DNA of 64,000 bases from Ilyomonas sp965199845 (GCA_965199845.1 CBDATZ010000005.1:310001-374000), one strand, 5' to 3'; numbered from the stretch's first letter, positions 45,870 to 57,433 are shown. Notes: generated by a model from the letters alone, not told the origin. A program made the numbers and translations.

Positions 45870-48137
45870 ATGAATGAATTTTCTCAGGCGGTCGCCGCCA
45901 AATTAAATATCAGGCAGCAGCAGGCAAGTGTGGTGTTAGAGTTGCTGGCAGAAGGCGCCACCATTCCGTTTATTGCGCGTTACCGAAAAGACAGAACCGG
46001 CAACTTAGATGAAGTGCAGATTCAACAAGTTCAGGACGAAGCCAAAGCTTTGCAGGAATTTACCGAGCGTAAAACTTTCATCGAAAAAACAATTACCGAG
46101 CAAGGTAATATGACGGATGAAATTCAATCGAAATTAGCTTCAGTTAATACCATTGCAGAACTGGAAGATATTTATTTGCCTTACAAACCAAAACGAAAAA
46201 CAAAGGCGCAAACGGCACGCGAAAATGGTTTGGAACTACTGTCCCAATTTTTGCTGCAGCAAAGCGATGCAGATGTTCAAACGGAAGCGGCGAAATATAT
46301 AAATGAAAAAGTAAAAACGAACGATGAAGCTTTGCAAGGCGCGCGTGATATTATTGCTGAAACCATAAATGAAAATGCAGAAGTAAGAGCCAGACTCCGT
46401 AAGTTATTTGAAGATACCGCAAGCTTTGAAAGTAAGGTTTTGGCTGATAAAGAAACGGAAGGCATCAAGTACAAAGATTACTTCGATTTTAAAGAACCGA
46501 TACATAAAATTCCGTCGCATCGCATCTTGGCTGTTTTGCGCGGTTTCCTGGAAGGTTACCTGCGTATGAGCATTACGCCTGCCGAAGAAGATGCTTTGTA
46601 CAATATAGAACAGATATACATTACCGGCAGTTTAAACAGTAGCGTTGAACAAGTAAAACGTGCTGTCCGTGATTCTTATCGGCGCATGTTGCAACCCAGT
46701 TTAGAAACAGAATTTCGCACCGCGTTAAAACAAAAAGCAGATGAAGATGCTATCAATGTTTTTGCCGAAAATCTGCGCCAGCTTTTATTGAGTTCACCGC
46801 TTGGCAGCAAAAAATTAATTGCGATTGATCCGGGTTATCGTACGGGTTGTAAAGTGGTTTGCCTGGATGAACGCGGCGAATTATTAGCAACCGATGTGAT
46901 TTATCCGCATGAAAATAACCGGAAAGATGAAGCGCGAAATAAGATTGAAAATTTCGTGAAGAAATACAACACGGAAGCGTTTGCAATCGGTGATGGAACA
47001 GCCGGAAGAGAAACGGAACAATTCATCAAAAGTCTGAATCTTGCGCTGCCTGTTTTTATGGTAAATGAAGACGGCGCTTCTGTATATTCGGCTTCCGAAA
47101 CAGCGCGCGAAGAATTTCCAAATGAAGATGTAACCGTTCGTGGCGCGGTAAGTATCGGGCGACGATTGATTGATCCGTTGGCAGAGCTGGTAAAAATTGA
47201 TCCGAAAAGTATTGGCGTTGGTCAATATCAGCATGACGTAAATCAAAGCCGTTTAAAAGAACGTCTCGATCAAACCGTTATCAGTTGTGTAAATACGGTT
47301 GGCGTAAACCTCAATACAGCCAGCAAACATTTGCTAAGTTACGTAAGTGGAATTGGTGCGTCAACAGCAGAAAATATTGTGAAGTATCGTAATGAAATTG
47401 GTGCGTTTACAAACAGAACCCAGTTATTAAAAGTCGCTCGCTTAGGCAACAAAGCGTTTGAGCAATGCGCCGGTTTTTTGCGCATTCAAAATGGAGACAA
47501 TCCGTTAGATAAAAGTGCTGTTCACCCGGAAGCTTACCCGATTATTCAGAAAATGGCTGCTGATCTTTCGACTGATGTAAAGCATTTGATCGGCAATGAA
47601 TCTGTGTTAAAAACCATCGTTCCGAAAAATTATATTACGGGAGAAATTGGCGAATTAACAATCAAAGATGTATTGCATGAATTAAAAAAGCCCGGGCTTG
47701 ATCCGCGCAGCGAAATACAGCAGTTTGAATTTGCTAATATTTTTAAGATTGAAGATGTAACCGTTGGCTCAATAGTTCCCGGCATTATTACCAATATTAC
47801 GCGTTTTGGTGCTTTTATAGATATTGGTGTAAAACAAGATGCGCTGGTACACATCAGCGAGATGGCGCACCGTTATATTTCCGACCCTGCTGAAGCCGTT
47901 AAACTTGGTGATAAAGTACAAGTAAAAGTGCTGGAAGTTGATGTGGCGCGAAAGCGTATTGCCGTTTCTATCAAGCAGACCGAAGAAGCGCCGACGAAGC
48001 CGCAAAGACAAAATAGTAACAAATCAATTCAAATAACAAATAATAGAAAACCTGCAATCAATTCACAACCTAAAGATGTAAGTAATACAAACCTGACTGA
48101 TGCGCTGAGCGCTTTAAAAAATAAGTTTAAGAAGTAA
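45870..48137 (+). CDS. tex: Tex-family RNA-binding protein
   Basis: 755 residues with the Tex domain order: N-terminal helical domain (ATIPFIARYRKDRTGNLDEV), YqgF-like domain (KLIAIDPGYRTGCKVVCLDE), helix-hairpin-helix part (LLSYVSGIGASTAENIVKYR) and S1 domain near residue 630 (VGSIVPGIITNITRFGAFID, VKQDALVHISEMAHRY). The last 50 residues are a polar tail. Tex proteins bind RNA and affect transcription or tolerance of stress. Single gene with terminators downstream. Confidence 0.92.
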   Translation: MNEFSQAVAAKLNIRQQQASVVLELLAEGATIPFIARYRKDRTGNLDEVQIQQVQDEAKALQEFTERKTFIEKTITEQGNMTDEIQSKLASVNTIAELEDIYLPYKPKRKTKAQTARENGLELLSQFLLQQSDADVQTEAAKYINEKVKTNDEALQGARDIIAETINENAEVRARLRKLFEDTASFESKVLADKETEGIKYKDYFDFKEPIHKIPSHRILAVLRGFLEGYLRMSITPAEEDALYNIEQIYITGSLNSSVEQVKRAVRDSYRRMLQPSLETEFRTALKQKADEDAINVFAENLRQLLLSSPLGSKKLIAIDPGYRTGCKVVCLDERGELLATDVIYPHENNRKDEARNKIENFVKKYNTEAFAIGDGTAGRETEQFIKSLNLALPVFMVNEDGASVYSASETAREEFPNEDVTVRGAVSIGRRLIDPLAELVKIDPKSIGVGQYQHDVNQSRLKERLDQTVISCVNTVGVNLNTASKHLLSYVSGIGASTAENIVKYRNEIGAFTNRTQLLKVARLGNKAFEQCAGFLRIQNGDNPLDKSAVHPEAYPIIQKMAADLSTDVKHLIGNESVLKTIVPKNYITGEIGELTIKDVLHELKKPGLDPRSEIQQFEFANIFKIEDVTVGSIVPGIITNITRFGAFIDIGVKQDALVHISEMAHRYISDPAEAVKLGDKVQVKVLEVDVARKRIAVSIKQTEEAPTKPQRQNSNKSIQITNNRKPAINSQPKDVSNTNLTDALSALKNKFKK

Positions 48138-48156
48138 TAAGTTTGATATGTTTTGA

Positions 48157-48186
48157 AAGGCTGATTTTATGAAGTCAGCTTTTTTA
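48157..48186 (+). terminator. Probable terminator of tex
   Basis: An 8-bp stem with one G-T pair (AAGGCTGA with TCAGCTTT) around a 10-base loop, then a T-run, about 20 bases past the tex stop. Confidence 0.5.
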
Positions 48187-48304
48187 TTCTCTGTCTTTTT
48201 ATTAATCCTGATTGAAATGATTTTCATAAAAGATCAATCACATAAATTGAATGATTGATCTTTTAGAGAAATGATATATCGAACAAAATCAATCTTTAAA
48301 AAAC

Positions 48305-48339
48305 AAAAAAAGCGGCTGATAGTTTCAGCCGCTTTTTTT
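48305..48339. terminator. Bidirectional terminator between tex and dnaE
   Basis: A perfect 15-bp inverted repeat (AAAAAAAGCGGCTGA and its complement) with a 5-base loop, lying 14 bases past the dnaE stop on the minus strand. It has a T-run in each direction. Confidence 0.85.
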
Positions 48340-48353
48340 ATTTGAATGATATG

Positions 48354-51300
48354 TTACCCATTCATGATTTCCACATTAATATCAACGTCCGGATTATCCA
48401 ATAAAAAATCAGCCATTTCTTCATTCATGGTAAAACCGCGGTCAATAGTATGCATCGAAATTTTCAGGTTGTGCAACGGCTCGTAAATATTAAATCGGAT
48501 AGACGATTTGCCGGGATTGCTTTTTACATTGTTCTCAACAAAGTTTACAAAGTCTGAGGTTAAACTTGCCGGCTGAACATTAATATCAATTTGCCTTGTG
48601 AGCGTTTGTTTTGCTGTTTCTAACAGGCAAATATTATTTACCTTAAACTCATATTGCTCGCTGTTAAAGCGCGATCTGAAATGCCCGGTTATCAATAAAT
48701 TTTTGCCGCTTTCTACGTAGTGTTTAAAGCGCATATAATCGTCGCTCCAAAGCATAATTTCAGTTTTAGCCGTAAAGTCTTCAACGGTAATGGAACCAAA
48801 GTTTTTACCTGTTCTTGTAATGCGGTGCTGCGCGTCTGTCACCAAGCCTGCAATGCGAAACGTTCTGTTTGCGTTAGACGCTGTGGCAGCCGGAGATTCG
48901 CTCACTTCATTAAATTCAGACAATGGCATGATGCCGTAATATTTCAATTCGAACCGGAAATGATTGAGAGGATGACCGCTCATAAACATTCCGGTTACAT
49001 CTTTTTCATGATCCAGCAATTCGGTCAACGTCCATTCCGGTGATGGCAAAATTTTCGGTGGCGTAATTTCAGGCATGTGGCTATCACCAAACAAACTGTT
49101 GCTGGTTTGTGTTTTATTGGTTTGATAAACGTTGCCGTATTTAATAATGCGTTCGATATTGCTGACACTATCGCCGGGAGCCGTAAAGAAATACTGCGCG
49201 CGATGCATGTCTTTGAAACCATCAAATGCGCCTGAATAAGCTAAGCTTTCAATTGATTTTTTATTTACTGTTCGTTGATTAATTCGTTTGATAAAATCCC
49301 AGATATTTTTAAAATGGCCGTTTTCAGAACGCTCTTCAATAATGCTTTGAATGGCAGCTTCACCAACGCCTTTTAATCCACCCAAACCAAAACGGATTTC
49401 GCCGTTTTCATTAACGGCAAAACCATTCAGAGATTCGTTTACATCAGGACCCAATACACGATGTCCCATGCGTTTACATTCTTCCATAAAGAAAGTCATC
49501 TTTTCAATGCTTCCGGCATGGTTCAGGACGGCAGCCATATATTCGCCTGGATAATGCGCTTTTAACCACGCTGTCTGGTAGGCAACAAAGGCATAACAAG
49601 TCGAGTGAGACTTGTTAAACGCGTATTGTGCGAAGGCTTCCCAGTCTGTCCAGATTTTTTCAAGAACATCTTTTTTATGTCCTTTCTCGGTTGCACCTTT
49701 TATAAACTGTGCTTTCATTTTATCCAGCACCGATTTTTGCTTTTTACCCATGGCTTTGCGCAATACATCAGCATCGCCTTTACTAAAGCCACCAATCTTT
49801 TGCGACAGCAACATCACCTGTTCCTGGTAAACGGTAATGCCGTAAGTTTCTTCCAGGTTTTCGCGCATTTCGGGCAAATCATAAATCACTTCCTCCCTTC
49901 CATGTTTGCGTGCAACATATTGCGGAATATACGCCATTGGTCCGGGACGATACAAAGCGTTCATCGCAATTAAATCTGCAAATTTGTCCGGCTTTAATTC
50001 GCGCAGATACTTTTGCATACCAGCACTTTCAAACTGGAAAGTTGCATTGGTTTCACCGTTTTGATAAAGTTTATAAGTCGCTTCATCATCCAACGGAAGA
50101 TTGTCTAAATCAACATCAACGTTATGATTTTGTTTGATTAATTCCAGCGCCGTTTTTAAAATGGAAAGCGTTTTCAAACCCAAAAAGTCCATCTTAATTA
50201 CGCCCGCTTCTTCAATGGAAGAACCACCAATTTGTGTTATCCATAAATCAGAATCTTTCGCCATGGCAACCGGTAATAAATCAGTCAGATCTTTTGGCGC
50301 GATTATGATGCCTGCCGCATGAATGCCTGTGTTACGAACCGAACCTTCCAAACGCTCGGCTTCTTTTAATACCTGTGCTTTTATATCAGTTCCGTTATAA
50401 ATCTCGCGAAGCTTTTTGATGTTTTCAATGTCTTCGCCGCCGTATTGTTCCTTTTCTTCTAACGACTTCTCTCCTTCTTTCGCGGTAAGCGGAGCTTTCA
50501 ATACACGTCCTAACGAAGTACCAACTTTTTCCGGCACCAGCTTCGCAATTGAGTTGGCTTCAAATAAAGGCAAATCCATTACGCGCGCCACATCTTTAAT
50601 GCTGCTTTTGGCAGCCATCGTGCCGTAGGTAACAATTTGCGCTACCTGGTTTTTACCATATTTTTCTACCACATAATCAATCACTTTTTGCCTGCCTTCA
50701 TCATCAAAATCGGTATCAATATCCGGCATTGATTTACGGTCGGGATTTAAGAATCTCTCGAACAGTAAATCATATTTTATCGGGTCAATATTGGTAATAC
50801 CAATACAATACGCCACTACGCTTCCGGCGGCAGAACCACGACCCGGACCAATGAAAACGCCGCGCTCGCGACCCGCTTTGATAAAGTCGCTCACAATTAA
50901 AAAGTAACCCGCAAAACCCATGGTTTTGATAGTAAACAATTCAAAGTCTAAACGCTCGCGTATTTGTTCCGTGATTTCGTGGTAACGGTTTTTTGCTCCT
51001 TCATACGTTAAGTGATGAAGAAAATTCCATTGATTGAGATTGTTATCTTCGGAAGTGCGAAACTCATTCGGAATGGGAAACGCAGGAAGAAGAATGTCTT
51101 TTTTTAAGTTTAATACTTCAATTTTATCTACAATCGCATTTGTATTGTCAATGCTTTCCGGAACATCATGAAAGAGCTTACTCATCTCGTCGGTTGACTT
51201 GAAATAAAACTCATTGTTCGGAAACTTAAAGCGACGGTTTTTTACAGCAAGATCATCATTTACAAAATCATCAAAGCCAGGCGTAGCTTGCTTTTCGCCG

Positions 51301-52025
51301 GTATTGATACAAAGTAAAATATCATGCGCGTTATAATCTTCCTGGTCGGTATAATGGCTGTCGTTCGTAGCGATGACAGGCACATTATGTTTTTTGGCAA
51401 ATTTTAAAAGTGTAGCGTTTATTTTTTGTTGCTCGGGAATATTGTGACGTTGTAATTCAATATAATAATCTTCACCAAACATATCGAGCCACCACTTAAA
51501 TTCTTTCTCGGCATCTTCTTCACTTTTGTGCAAAATTCTTTGCGGAACATACGCACCAATACAACAGGTTGTGGCTATTAATCCTTCGTGATATTTTTCA
51601 ATTAATTTCTTATCAACGCGCGGATATTTGCTGTACATACCTTCGCGAAAACCATACGACGTAAGCTTTACCAAATTGTGGTAACCCACTTTATTTTTCG
51701 CTAATAAAACCTGGTGAAAGCGTTCGTCTTTTTGCTCTTTGGTAAACACTTTGCGCGTCATATCTTCCACTACATAAAACTCGCAACCAACAATGGGTTT
51801 AATAACCGGTTCCAGAATGTCTTTACCGTTAGCGTCTTTACCAACTACTTTGGTGTTTTTCCACGCCTGGTTTACAAAGTCGAACACGCCAAACATATTG
51901 CCGTGGTCGGTAATAGCAAGCGCCGGCATATTAAACTTTTCCGCCTTTTTGTAAAGGCTGTTTATATTGGCGGCTCCATCGAGCAGCGAATATTGTGTAT
52001 GTACGTGAAGATGTGAAAACTGCAT
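48354..52025 (-). CDS. dnaE: DNA polymerase III subunit alpha
   Basis: 1223 residues. PHP domain at the start (FSHLHVHTQYSLLDGAANIN), then GPGRGSAAGSVVAYCIG, the catalytic region PDIDTDFDDEGRQKVIDY, TGIHAAGIIIAPKDL, the helix-hairpin-helix-like part (FGLGGLKGVGEAAIQ) and an OB-fold C-terminus (FRIAGLVTDAQHRITRTGKN). The order and length fit DnaE (replicative polymerase, no exonuclease domain) rather than PolC. The gene is alone between the EI24 gene upstream and the shared terminator. Confidence 0.95.
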   Translation of the reverse strand: MQFSHLHVHTQYSLLDGAANINSLYKKAEKFNMPALAITDHGNMFGVFDFVNQAWKNTKVVGKDANGKDILEPVIKPIVGCEFYVVEDMTRKVFTKEQKDERFHQVLLAKNKVGYHNLVKLTSYGFREGMYSKYPRVDKKLIEKYHEGLIATTCCIGAYVPQRILHKSEEDAEKEFKWWLDMFGEDYYIELQRHNIPEQQKINATLLKFAKKHNVPVIATNDSHYTDQEDYNAHDILLCINTGEKQATPGFDDFVNDDLAVKNRRFKFPNNEFYFKSTDEMSKLFHDVPESIDNTNAIVDKIEVLNLKKDILLPAFPIPNEFRTSEDNNLNQWNFLHHLTYEGAKNRYHEITEQIRERLDFELFTIKTMGFAGYFLIVSDFIKAGRERGVFIGPGRGSAAGSVVAYCIGITNIDPIKYDLLFERFLNPDRKSMPDIDTDFDDEGRQKVIDYVVEKYGKNQVAQIVTYGTMAAKSSIKDVARVMDLPLFEANSIAKLVPEKVGTSLGRVLKAPLTAKEGEKSLEEKEQYGGEDIENIKKLREIYNGTDIKAQVLKEAERLEGSVRNTGIHAAGIIIAPKDLTDLLPVAMAKDSDLWITQIGGSSIEEAGVIKMDFLGLKTLSILKTALELIKQNHNVDVDLDNLPLDDEATYKLYQNGETNATFQFESAGMQKYLRELKPDKFADLIAMNALYRPGPMAYIPQYVARKHGREEVIYDLPEMRENLEETYGITVYQEQVMLLSQKIGGFSKGDADVLRKAMGKKQKSVLDKMKAQFIKGATEKGHKKDVLEKIWTDWEAFAQYAFNKSHSTCYAFVAYQTAWLKAHYPGEYMAAVLNHAGSIEKMTFFMEECKRMGHRVLGPDVNESLNGFAVNENGEIRFGLGGLKGVGEAAIQSIIEERSENGHFKNIWDFIKRINQRTVNKKSIESLAYSGAFDGFKDMHRAQYFFTAPGDSVSNIERIIKYGNVYQTNKTQTSNSLFGDSHMPEITPPKILPSPEWTLTELLDHEKDVTGMFMSGHPLNHFRFELKYYGIMPLSEFNEVSESPAATASNANRTFRIAGLVTDAQHRITRTGKNFGSITVEDFTAKTEIMLWSDDYMRFKHYVESGKNLLITGHFRSRFNSEQYEFKVNNICLLETAKQTLTRQIDINVQPASLTSDFVNFVENNVKSNPGKSSIRFNIYEPLHNLKISMHTIDRGFTMNEEMADFLLDNPDVDINVEIMNG

Positions 52026-52293
52026 AATCGTAATTGTAAAATCAGGCTGCGCCTGTTCTGAAAACTGTTTTTGCCGGCTATAAAATCAAGGCACAAATTA
52101 CCTTATATAAAGCTAAATATTTTGGTATTTTTTCCACCGTTAGAATTCAGAATGCGGAAAAAATGTTCGTAAGTTTTTGTATTGATTTGGATTAAGAGAA
52201 ACATGTAAGTTGCTTAGTTGTATTGAATTGGCAATACGCAGCCGGTTTTCTTTAAACAAATCAACTATTTGGTTGATAATCAGCAACTGAAAA

Positions 52294-53082
52294 TCAAGCT
52301 GATCTTTTCCGAATTACTGTCTTATCAGTATCCAGCATTGTCATCATACTGAAGGTGGCAGCAATAACAGCATAAGCGGGCGCGAATATCCAGCCGATAA
52401 TGGGAACCAGGTGCATGGCATAAAAAATAACTCCGTTGCCAATTGCCAGCCCACGGTGATTGCCAATAAAATAAATACTTTGCTGCGCCGTCATATTTCT
52501 GCGTTCACAACTGTAATCGAGCATACTGAATCCATAATAATATCCTTCTACCAAAATGGCAATCACCGGCGCTATCCAGCCGGCAACAGGAATAAAAGAA
52601 AGCAGTAATAAAGAAATGATATATACTGTTTGCCATAAGGCATTTCGCAGTGCAATCATAATACCGCGAAGAATATCGGAACTCAATTGAGTAAAGCTAA
52701 AAGGGAATTCGCGTTTCTCGATAATGGCTTCTGTTTTTTCGCTCAGATACGCAAACACAGGAGAACCGACAATAAGCCAGATGTATTTAAACAGAGAAAA
52801 ATAAAACAGCATCAGCACAAGCCAGATAATAAAAGTGGCAAAAGCAAAAATGAAATTTAGAAAGCCACCCTGGTGTTGTTGTACCCAGTTGGAAAGATGC
52901 GTAATATTAAAAACCCATTGAATAAAATTGCTGGCGCTTTTTCCGAAAAAAAACATGCTGACGGCAAACAGAAGCGCATATATAAACCCCGGAATCAAAA
53001 TCCACTTCCATAACTTATTTTCTTTTATGAAGCGATGCGCCCGCAGATACGATTGAACAGAAATAATAATTTCTTTAAACAA
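52294..53082 (-). CDS. EI24-domain (CysZ-like) membrane protein
   Basis: 262 residues with about five hydrophobic segments (LIPGFIYALLFAVSMFFFG, FATFIIWLVLMLFYFSLFKY, YIISLLLLSFIPVAGWIAPV, MHLVPIIGWIFAPAYAVIAA). The pattern and the pair of long helical hairpins match the EI24/CysZ family. CysZ imports sulfate in some bacteria, but no sulfur genes are nearby. It lies 78 bases after the LptD-like gene on the same strand. Confidence 0.8.
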   Translation of the reverse strand: MFKEIIISVQSYLRAHRFIKENKLWKWILIPGFIYALLFAVSMFFFGKSASNFIQWVFNITHLSNWVQQHQGGFLNFIFAFATFIIWLVLMLFYFSLFKYIWLIVGSPVFAYLSEKTEAIIEKREFPFSFTQLSSDILRGIMIALRNALWQTVYIISLLLLSFIPVAGWIAPVIAILVEGYYYGFSMLDYSCERRNMTAQQSIYFIGNHRGLAIGNGVIFYAMHLVPIIGWIFAPAYAVIAATFSMMTMLDTDKTVIRKRSA

Positions 53083-53160
53083 ACAGAATATATTTAAAGC
53101 TAAATTAAATCAAATCAAACTGATTCTGATTTAACCATAATTCCAAATCAGAATTTCATA

Positions 53161-55960
53161 TCAATACTGTGTGAAACTGCGTGTACGGTTAATTTTTAAA
53201 TCGCGCAGAAGACTCGACTTTGGATTGATGGTAATGCTAAAAGAACGTGTATAACCTACCGGAGTGAGATTTATAGAAAGTTGCCAGCAGTGCATTTCGC
53301 GCGTTATATACATGGTGAGCAAACCAATATCTAATTTGCGGACATCAAAATATGTACTGCCACCAATTTTCCATTTTGGCGTCAAACTAAAATCTCCGTT
53401 CAGGTTTAAGCTCGATGCAATATCTGTGTAATACCCGCTGTAATTAGGTTTCAGCCTTCTTGTAAAGTTTGTGGTAAAAGAAATGGATAACGACCACGGA
53501 ATATCAAAGTCAACAAAATCGGCCGGATTTGAGCGCACATAAGCCATTGCTGCAGCTTGCTCATCAGGCGTTAAGGTTTCGTCTAATGTATTCAATCGCT
53601 GATCGTCTGTTTTGCCATCTTTGCTTTTGCTTTGTAAAGAAGTAGAAACAGCGAAACCAGCGTTGGTAAGCCGCCCGATTTTTCCACTTTTCCACATTAA
53701 AGTATCTCTGTCTCTGCCGTATTTATCCGTTTCGTATGGGTCAATTGTGGCGCTTCCGGTAATGTTTACTTTCTGAAATAAGGTAGTTCGGTATGAAGTC
53801 GAAATGTACGACCATCGAAAACTATCGGCAAGAAGATTATAACTCGTACTGAAGTTTAAACCATCAATCAGCTTTATTTTCCGGGTTGGATTTTCGCCGG
53901 TCGAATCTTTTTTATTCTTCACTTTCAGTTCGAGTAAATTATCTAAGTTGAAAGTAAGACCACCGAATCTTCCTCTCGCATACGGAGAAAATAAATTGCC
54001 TCCCAATAGCGAAACCGCTCGGGTGATAGAGGTTGAATCAATTGTTTTGCCATCGGCAGATGTATCGTAAACCGGCACCTTAATATCTCTGTAATACTGG
54101 CTAACCAAATCGGGTTTGTAACTAAAACTTACGGTTGGTTTTATTTCGTGACGAATTGCCACAACACCTTTTGATTTTGGAAAATTAACCGTACCAAAAA
54201 TTCTTGTATTTAAAGAAGCGCCAAAGCTCACTTCGCGTGCCGCATGAAAACTTTTGCTCTGAACAGTATCAACTTTTTGGTCATTATAATTATAGTAAAT
54301 ATCGTTTATCTGGCCAAACCATCTTTCGCCATAACTAACAAAGGGTGATATGATAAAAGGACCCAACGCAGGTAATGATAAACTGATTGGAATGTTGTGC
54401 TGAACGCCCCATTGAACCGTATCTAAAATATGCTGAAAATGAAAAGCCGTATCATAAAAAGAAAACTGGTTTAGTAACTGACCATTGTAAGAAATGCCCA
54501 GCTTTTCGTACCATTTGGGTGTTCCGATCTGTTCCTTTCTCTCAAAAGGATAAATGGTATTTGCGGTAAACGCTACCGTTGGAAAACTGATATTCTGGAG
54601 GTGCAGGTTGTTATTTTGATTATGATTAGCACTTACCGTCATATTATATTTACCCTGATCCCAGGTTTTGGAATAGGTAATAGAAGACGTAAGTAAATTT
54701 TGATAATTGCGTATCGGGTTGTTGGGAACGTATTGGTTAAACTTTGTACTGCCCGCATTTACGCTTGCCTGGAAGCTGGTTCCGGGACGCGCTTTTGTAT
54801 CCTGCGAATGACTCCATCGAATAGAAAAGCTTTGTGTTTTGGTAAATTCATCTGCCGTATAACCGCCCGAGCTGTTCAATATCTTTGTATGTTGAATTTC
54901 AAGATTCAGATTTCCCCGGTATTTATATCGCTTATAATATTCCGGCGATACCGTTAGCGTCCAGCCTCCGTACGAATACAGGTTTCCACGGGTCGTTACG
55001 TCCCAATTGTCATTAATCACTTTATAATAACCCAAACCTTCCACGCCTAAGCCGTAACCACTGTTGTTAGCAAAAGTTGCCGGCAGCAAACCGGAATGTC
55101 TGCCCCGGTTTAACGGATAAATTCCGAATGGAACATAAATTGGGATTGGAACACCTTCAAACTCGGGATGCGCCGGACCAGATACAGCCAGTTTGTTATT
55201 AATCAGCTTCATTTTTTTAGCAATGAAAGCAAAATGCGGCGTATCGAGATTACAGGTTGTAAAGCGGCTTCTGATAAGCAAAAACGACATCTTTCTCGGT
55301 CTTTTTTACGCGTTCGGCATTTACATAAATTTCGCCTTCGTTATAATACGAATTTTTGGAAAGACCATGTTGCGTTTTCAAATCAAAAAAAATGGTATCG
55401 CTGATAGATGTCTGATCGCCTTGAATCAAAGTTGGTTTGCTTAACGGATTGTTTGCAGTATCGGTGCCGCCAAACGCTTTTACAACCTGGCTCGATTGAT
55501 CATACTGAATATTATTTGCCGTAAGATCTACATCTTTATTTTTCGCATTGGCTTTTCCGTATAAATAAAACTTACGGCTTTCGATAAATAAAACGCCCGA
55601 ATCATCGGCAGAATATTCAACAGGCGAATCGAGCGTGTCTTTAGAAATCAACATCGAATCTATTCTTTGCCTGCGTGTTGTGTCTGCGTTAGCAGTGTCT
55701 TTATAAAACAAACTATCCGGCGCATTAATGACACTGGGAGGCGGAACGGTATCGTTTTTCGGTAAAGCACCGGTATCGTTACGTAATTTTAATAAGGCTG
55801 AATCCGTTATGATAGTATCTGTGTAATTATCGGCAAACGCAGATGGATTAAAAAGATAAAAACCGTTCCTGGCTTGAATACGATTGATAAAAAAAAGTAA
55901 AAGAAGCATTGCGGATAAGGCAAGGATTATTTTTCTGCTAATTTTACTACGTTTGCTCAT
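53161..55960 (-). CDS. LptD-like outer-membrane assembly protein, one frameshift
   Basis: About 930 residues over two frames. The start at 55960 (MSKRSKISRKIILALSAMLL) gives a membrane or signal segment. Next come an OstA-like N-terminal part (IESRKFYLYGKANAKNKDVD, LIQGDQTSISDTIFFDLKTQ) and, after a frame change near 55270, the beta-barrel part (IPIYVPFGIYPLNRGRHSGL, with many aromatic strands) ending LLRDLKINRTRSFTQY. It is the Bacteroidota version of LptD, which inserts LPS in the outer membrane. The amidase gene on the other strand starts 59 bases away, and the OstA-like gene lies 3 kb further. Confidence 0.85.
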
Positions 55961-56019
55961 ACAGTTAAAAATCAAAAATAGCCGAAACAGTAAACAGATA
56001 ACTTAACGATACGTGAATT

Positions 56020-57003
56020 ATGTATAAATTTTCCGGTAAATTTTTATTAATCTCTTTTTCTCTGTTCTTTTTTTCTTCTTTTAAAATCCCGGTATCAACT
56101 AAAGATAAACAACAACGGAATGTTTTAAAAACAATTATTATAGATCCGGGACATGGTTTGCCCGATCCGGGCGCTGATGGCGCTTACAGTACGGAATCGG
56201 CAAAAGCTTTACAAATCGCTTTAAAATTGGGTGATCAGTTAAAACAAAACTTGCCCAATACAAAAATCATATTTACCAGGACAGACGAATATTTGCCGGA
56301 ACACATGGCAAATAAAGATGCGGCTAACAGGCGTCGTGCACAGATTGCCAATGAAAATCATGGCGATTTATTTATCAGCATTCACCTGAATTCAAGCTCG
56401 GACAGGATACGAAGAGATGTGGTTGGACATAGATCTGAAACATATTATACATATAGCGGAAAAGGAAAAAAGAAAAAGAAAATTCCGCATACGCGTTCTG
56501 TTCCCATTTATAAATCAACCAATTTAGGTTGCGATGCCGAAGGAACAGAAGTGTATATCTGGGCAGTTGGAAAAGCAACGGATAAACAAAATTTTGTTGG
56601 TGAGATGAGTGATAGCGACGATTCTACCGATGTTATGTTCGATTCGCCGGAAGCGAAAATCAGGGCTTCTATCCTTACAAAAAAATTCTTCAACAACAGC
56701 CGTATGGTGGCTGAGTATGTGCAGGAAGAATTTCAGAAGCAAGGACGTGTAAACCGCGGTGTATTACAAAGAAATAATAAAGGAATCTGGGTATTACAAG
56801 CTACGGCAATGCCAAGTATATTAGTTGAAACCGGTTTTATTTGTAACCGTGAAGAAGAAGATTATCTGAACGATGATAAAGACCAGAACGAAATTGCGTA
56901 TGCCATTATGCGCGGCGTTTTGAGATATAAAGAAAGTCTTGAAAACGGCAATATACCTCTTACATCTTCATCTGCTGCAGCCGATTCGGTAAACAAACAA
57001 TAA
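56020..57003 (+). CDS. N-acetylmuramoyl-L-alanine amidase
   Basis: 327 residues with a signal peptide (KFLLISFSLFFFSSFKIPVS) and the Amidase_3 domain: TIIIDPGHGLPDPGADG (zinc His), a Glu in the AYSTESAKALQIALK helix, LFISIHLNSSSDR (zinc His) and ILVETGFICNREEEDYL (catalytic Glu). It cuts peptide stems from peptidoglycan in the periplasm, probably at division. First gene of the rightward envelope unit. Confidence 0.9.
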   Translation: MYKFSGKFLLISFSLFFFSSFKIPVSTKDKQQRNVLKTIIIDPGHGLPDPGADGAYSTESAKALQIALKLGDQLKQNLPNTKIIFTRTDEYLPEHMANKDAANRRRAQIANENHGDLFISIHLNSSSDRIRRDVVGHRSETYYTYSGKGKKKKKIPHTRSVPIYKSTNLGCDAEGTEVYIWAVGKATDKQNFVGEMSDSDDSTDVMFDSPEAKIRASILTKKFFNNSRMVAEYVQEEFQKQGRVNRGVLQRNNKGIWVLQATAMPSILVETGFICNREEEDYLNDDKDQNEIAYAIMRGVLRYKESLENGNIPLTSSSAAADSVNKQ

Positions 57004-57055
57004 GATTTTTTATTCTAATGAAAAGACAACTGAGAAGCAGTTAAAAAGAACCAGT

Positions 57056-57433
57056 ATGAGATTTAAAATTTTGTTCATCTTCCTAATTGCAGTTATGGTA
57101 GTTAGTTTAGCCTCTGCACAAAGTAATAATTCTTATGTTAGAATAGCGAATATCATAATTGATTCTGCTCAGTTGGATAATTATAAAGCTGCATTAAAAG
57201 AACATGCGGAGATAGCAGTTAATAAAGAGCCCGGCGTTTTAACCTTGTATGCAGTATATGATAAAGATAACCCAACCCATGTAACTGTTTTTGAAATCTA
57301 TGCTAATAAAGAGGCTTATCTGTTACATATTCAATCAGCACACTTTATAAAGTATAAAACTACTGTTGAAAGTATGGTAAAGACACTCAAGTTAACGGAT
57401 GTTGTGCCTATTGCGCTTGAAACAAAACACTAA
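57056..57433 (+). CDS. Secreted antibiotic-biosynthesis-monooxygenase (ABM) family protein
   Basis: 125 residues: a signal peptide (FKILFIFLIAVMVVSLASAQ), then an ABM fold (YVRIANIIIDSAQLDNYKAA, AVNKEPGVLTLYAVYDKDNP, HVTVFEIYANKEAYLLHIQS, HFIKYKTTVESMVKTL). Small ABM proteins are dimeric heme-degrading or quinol-type monooxygenases; here an exported form of unknown substrate. It lies between the amidase and MlaD genes, 52 bases after the first. Confidence 0.8.
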   Translation: MRFKILFIFLIAVMVVSLASAQSNNSYVRIANIIIDSAQLDNYKAALKEHAEIAVNKEPGVLTLYAVYDKDNPTHVTVFEIYANKEAYLLHIQSAHFIKYKTTVESMVKTLKLTDVVPIALETKH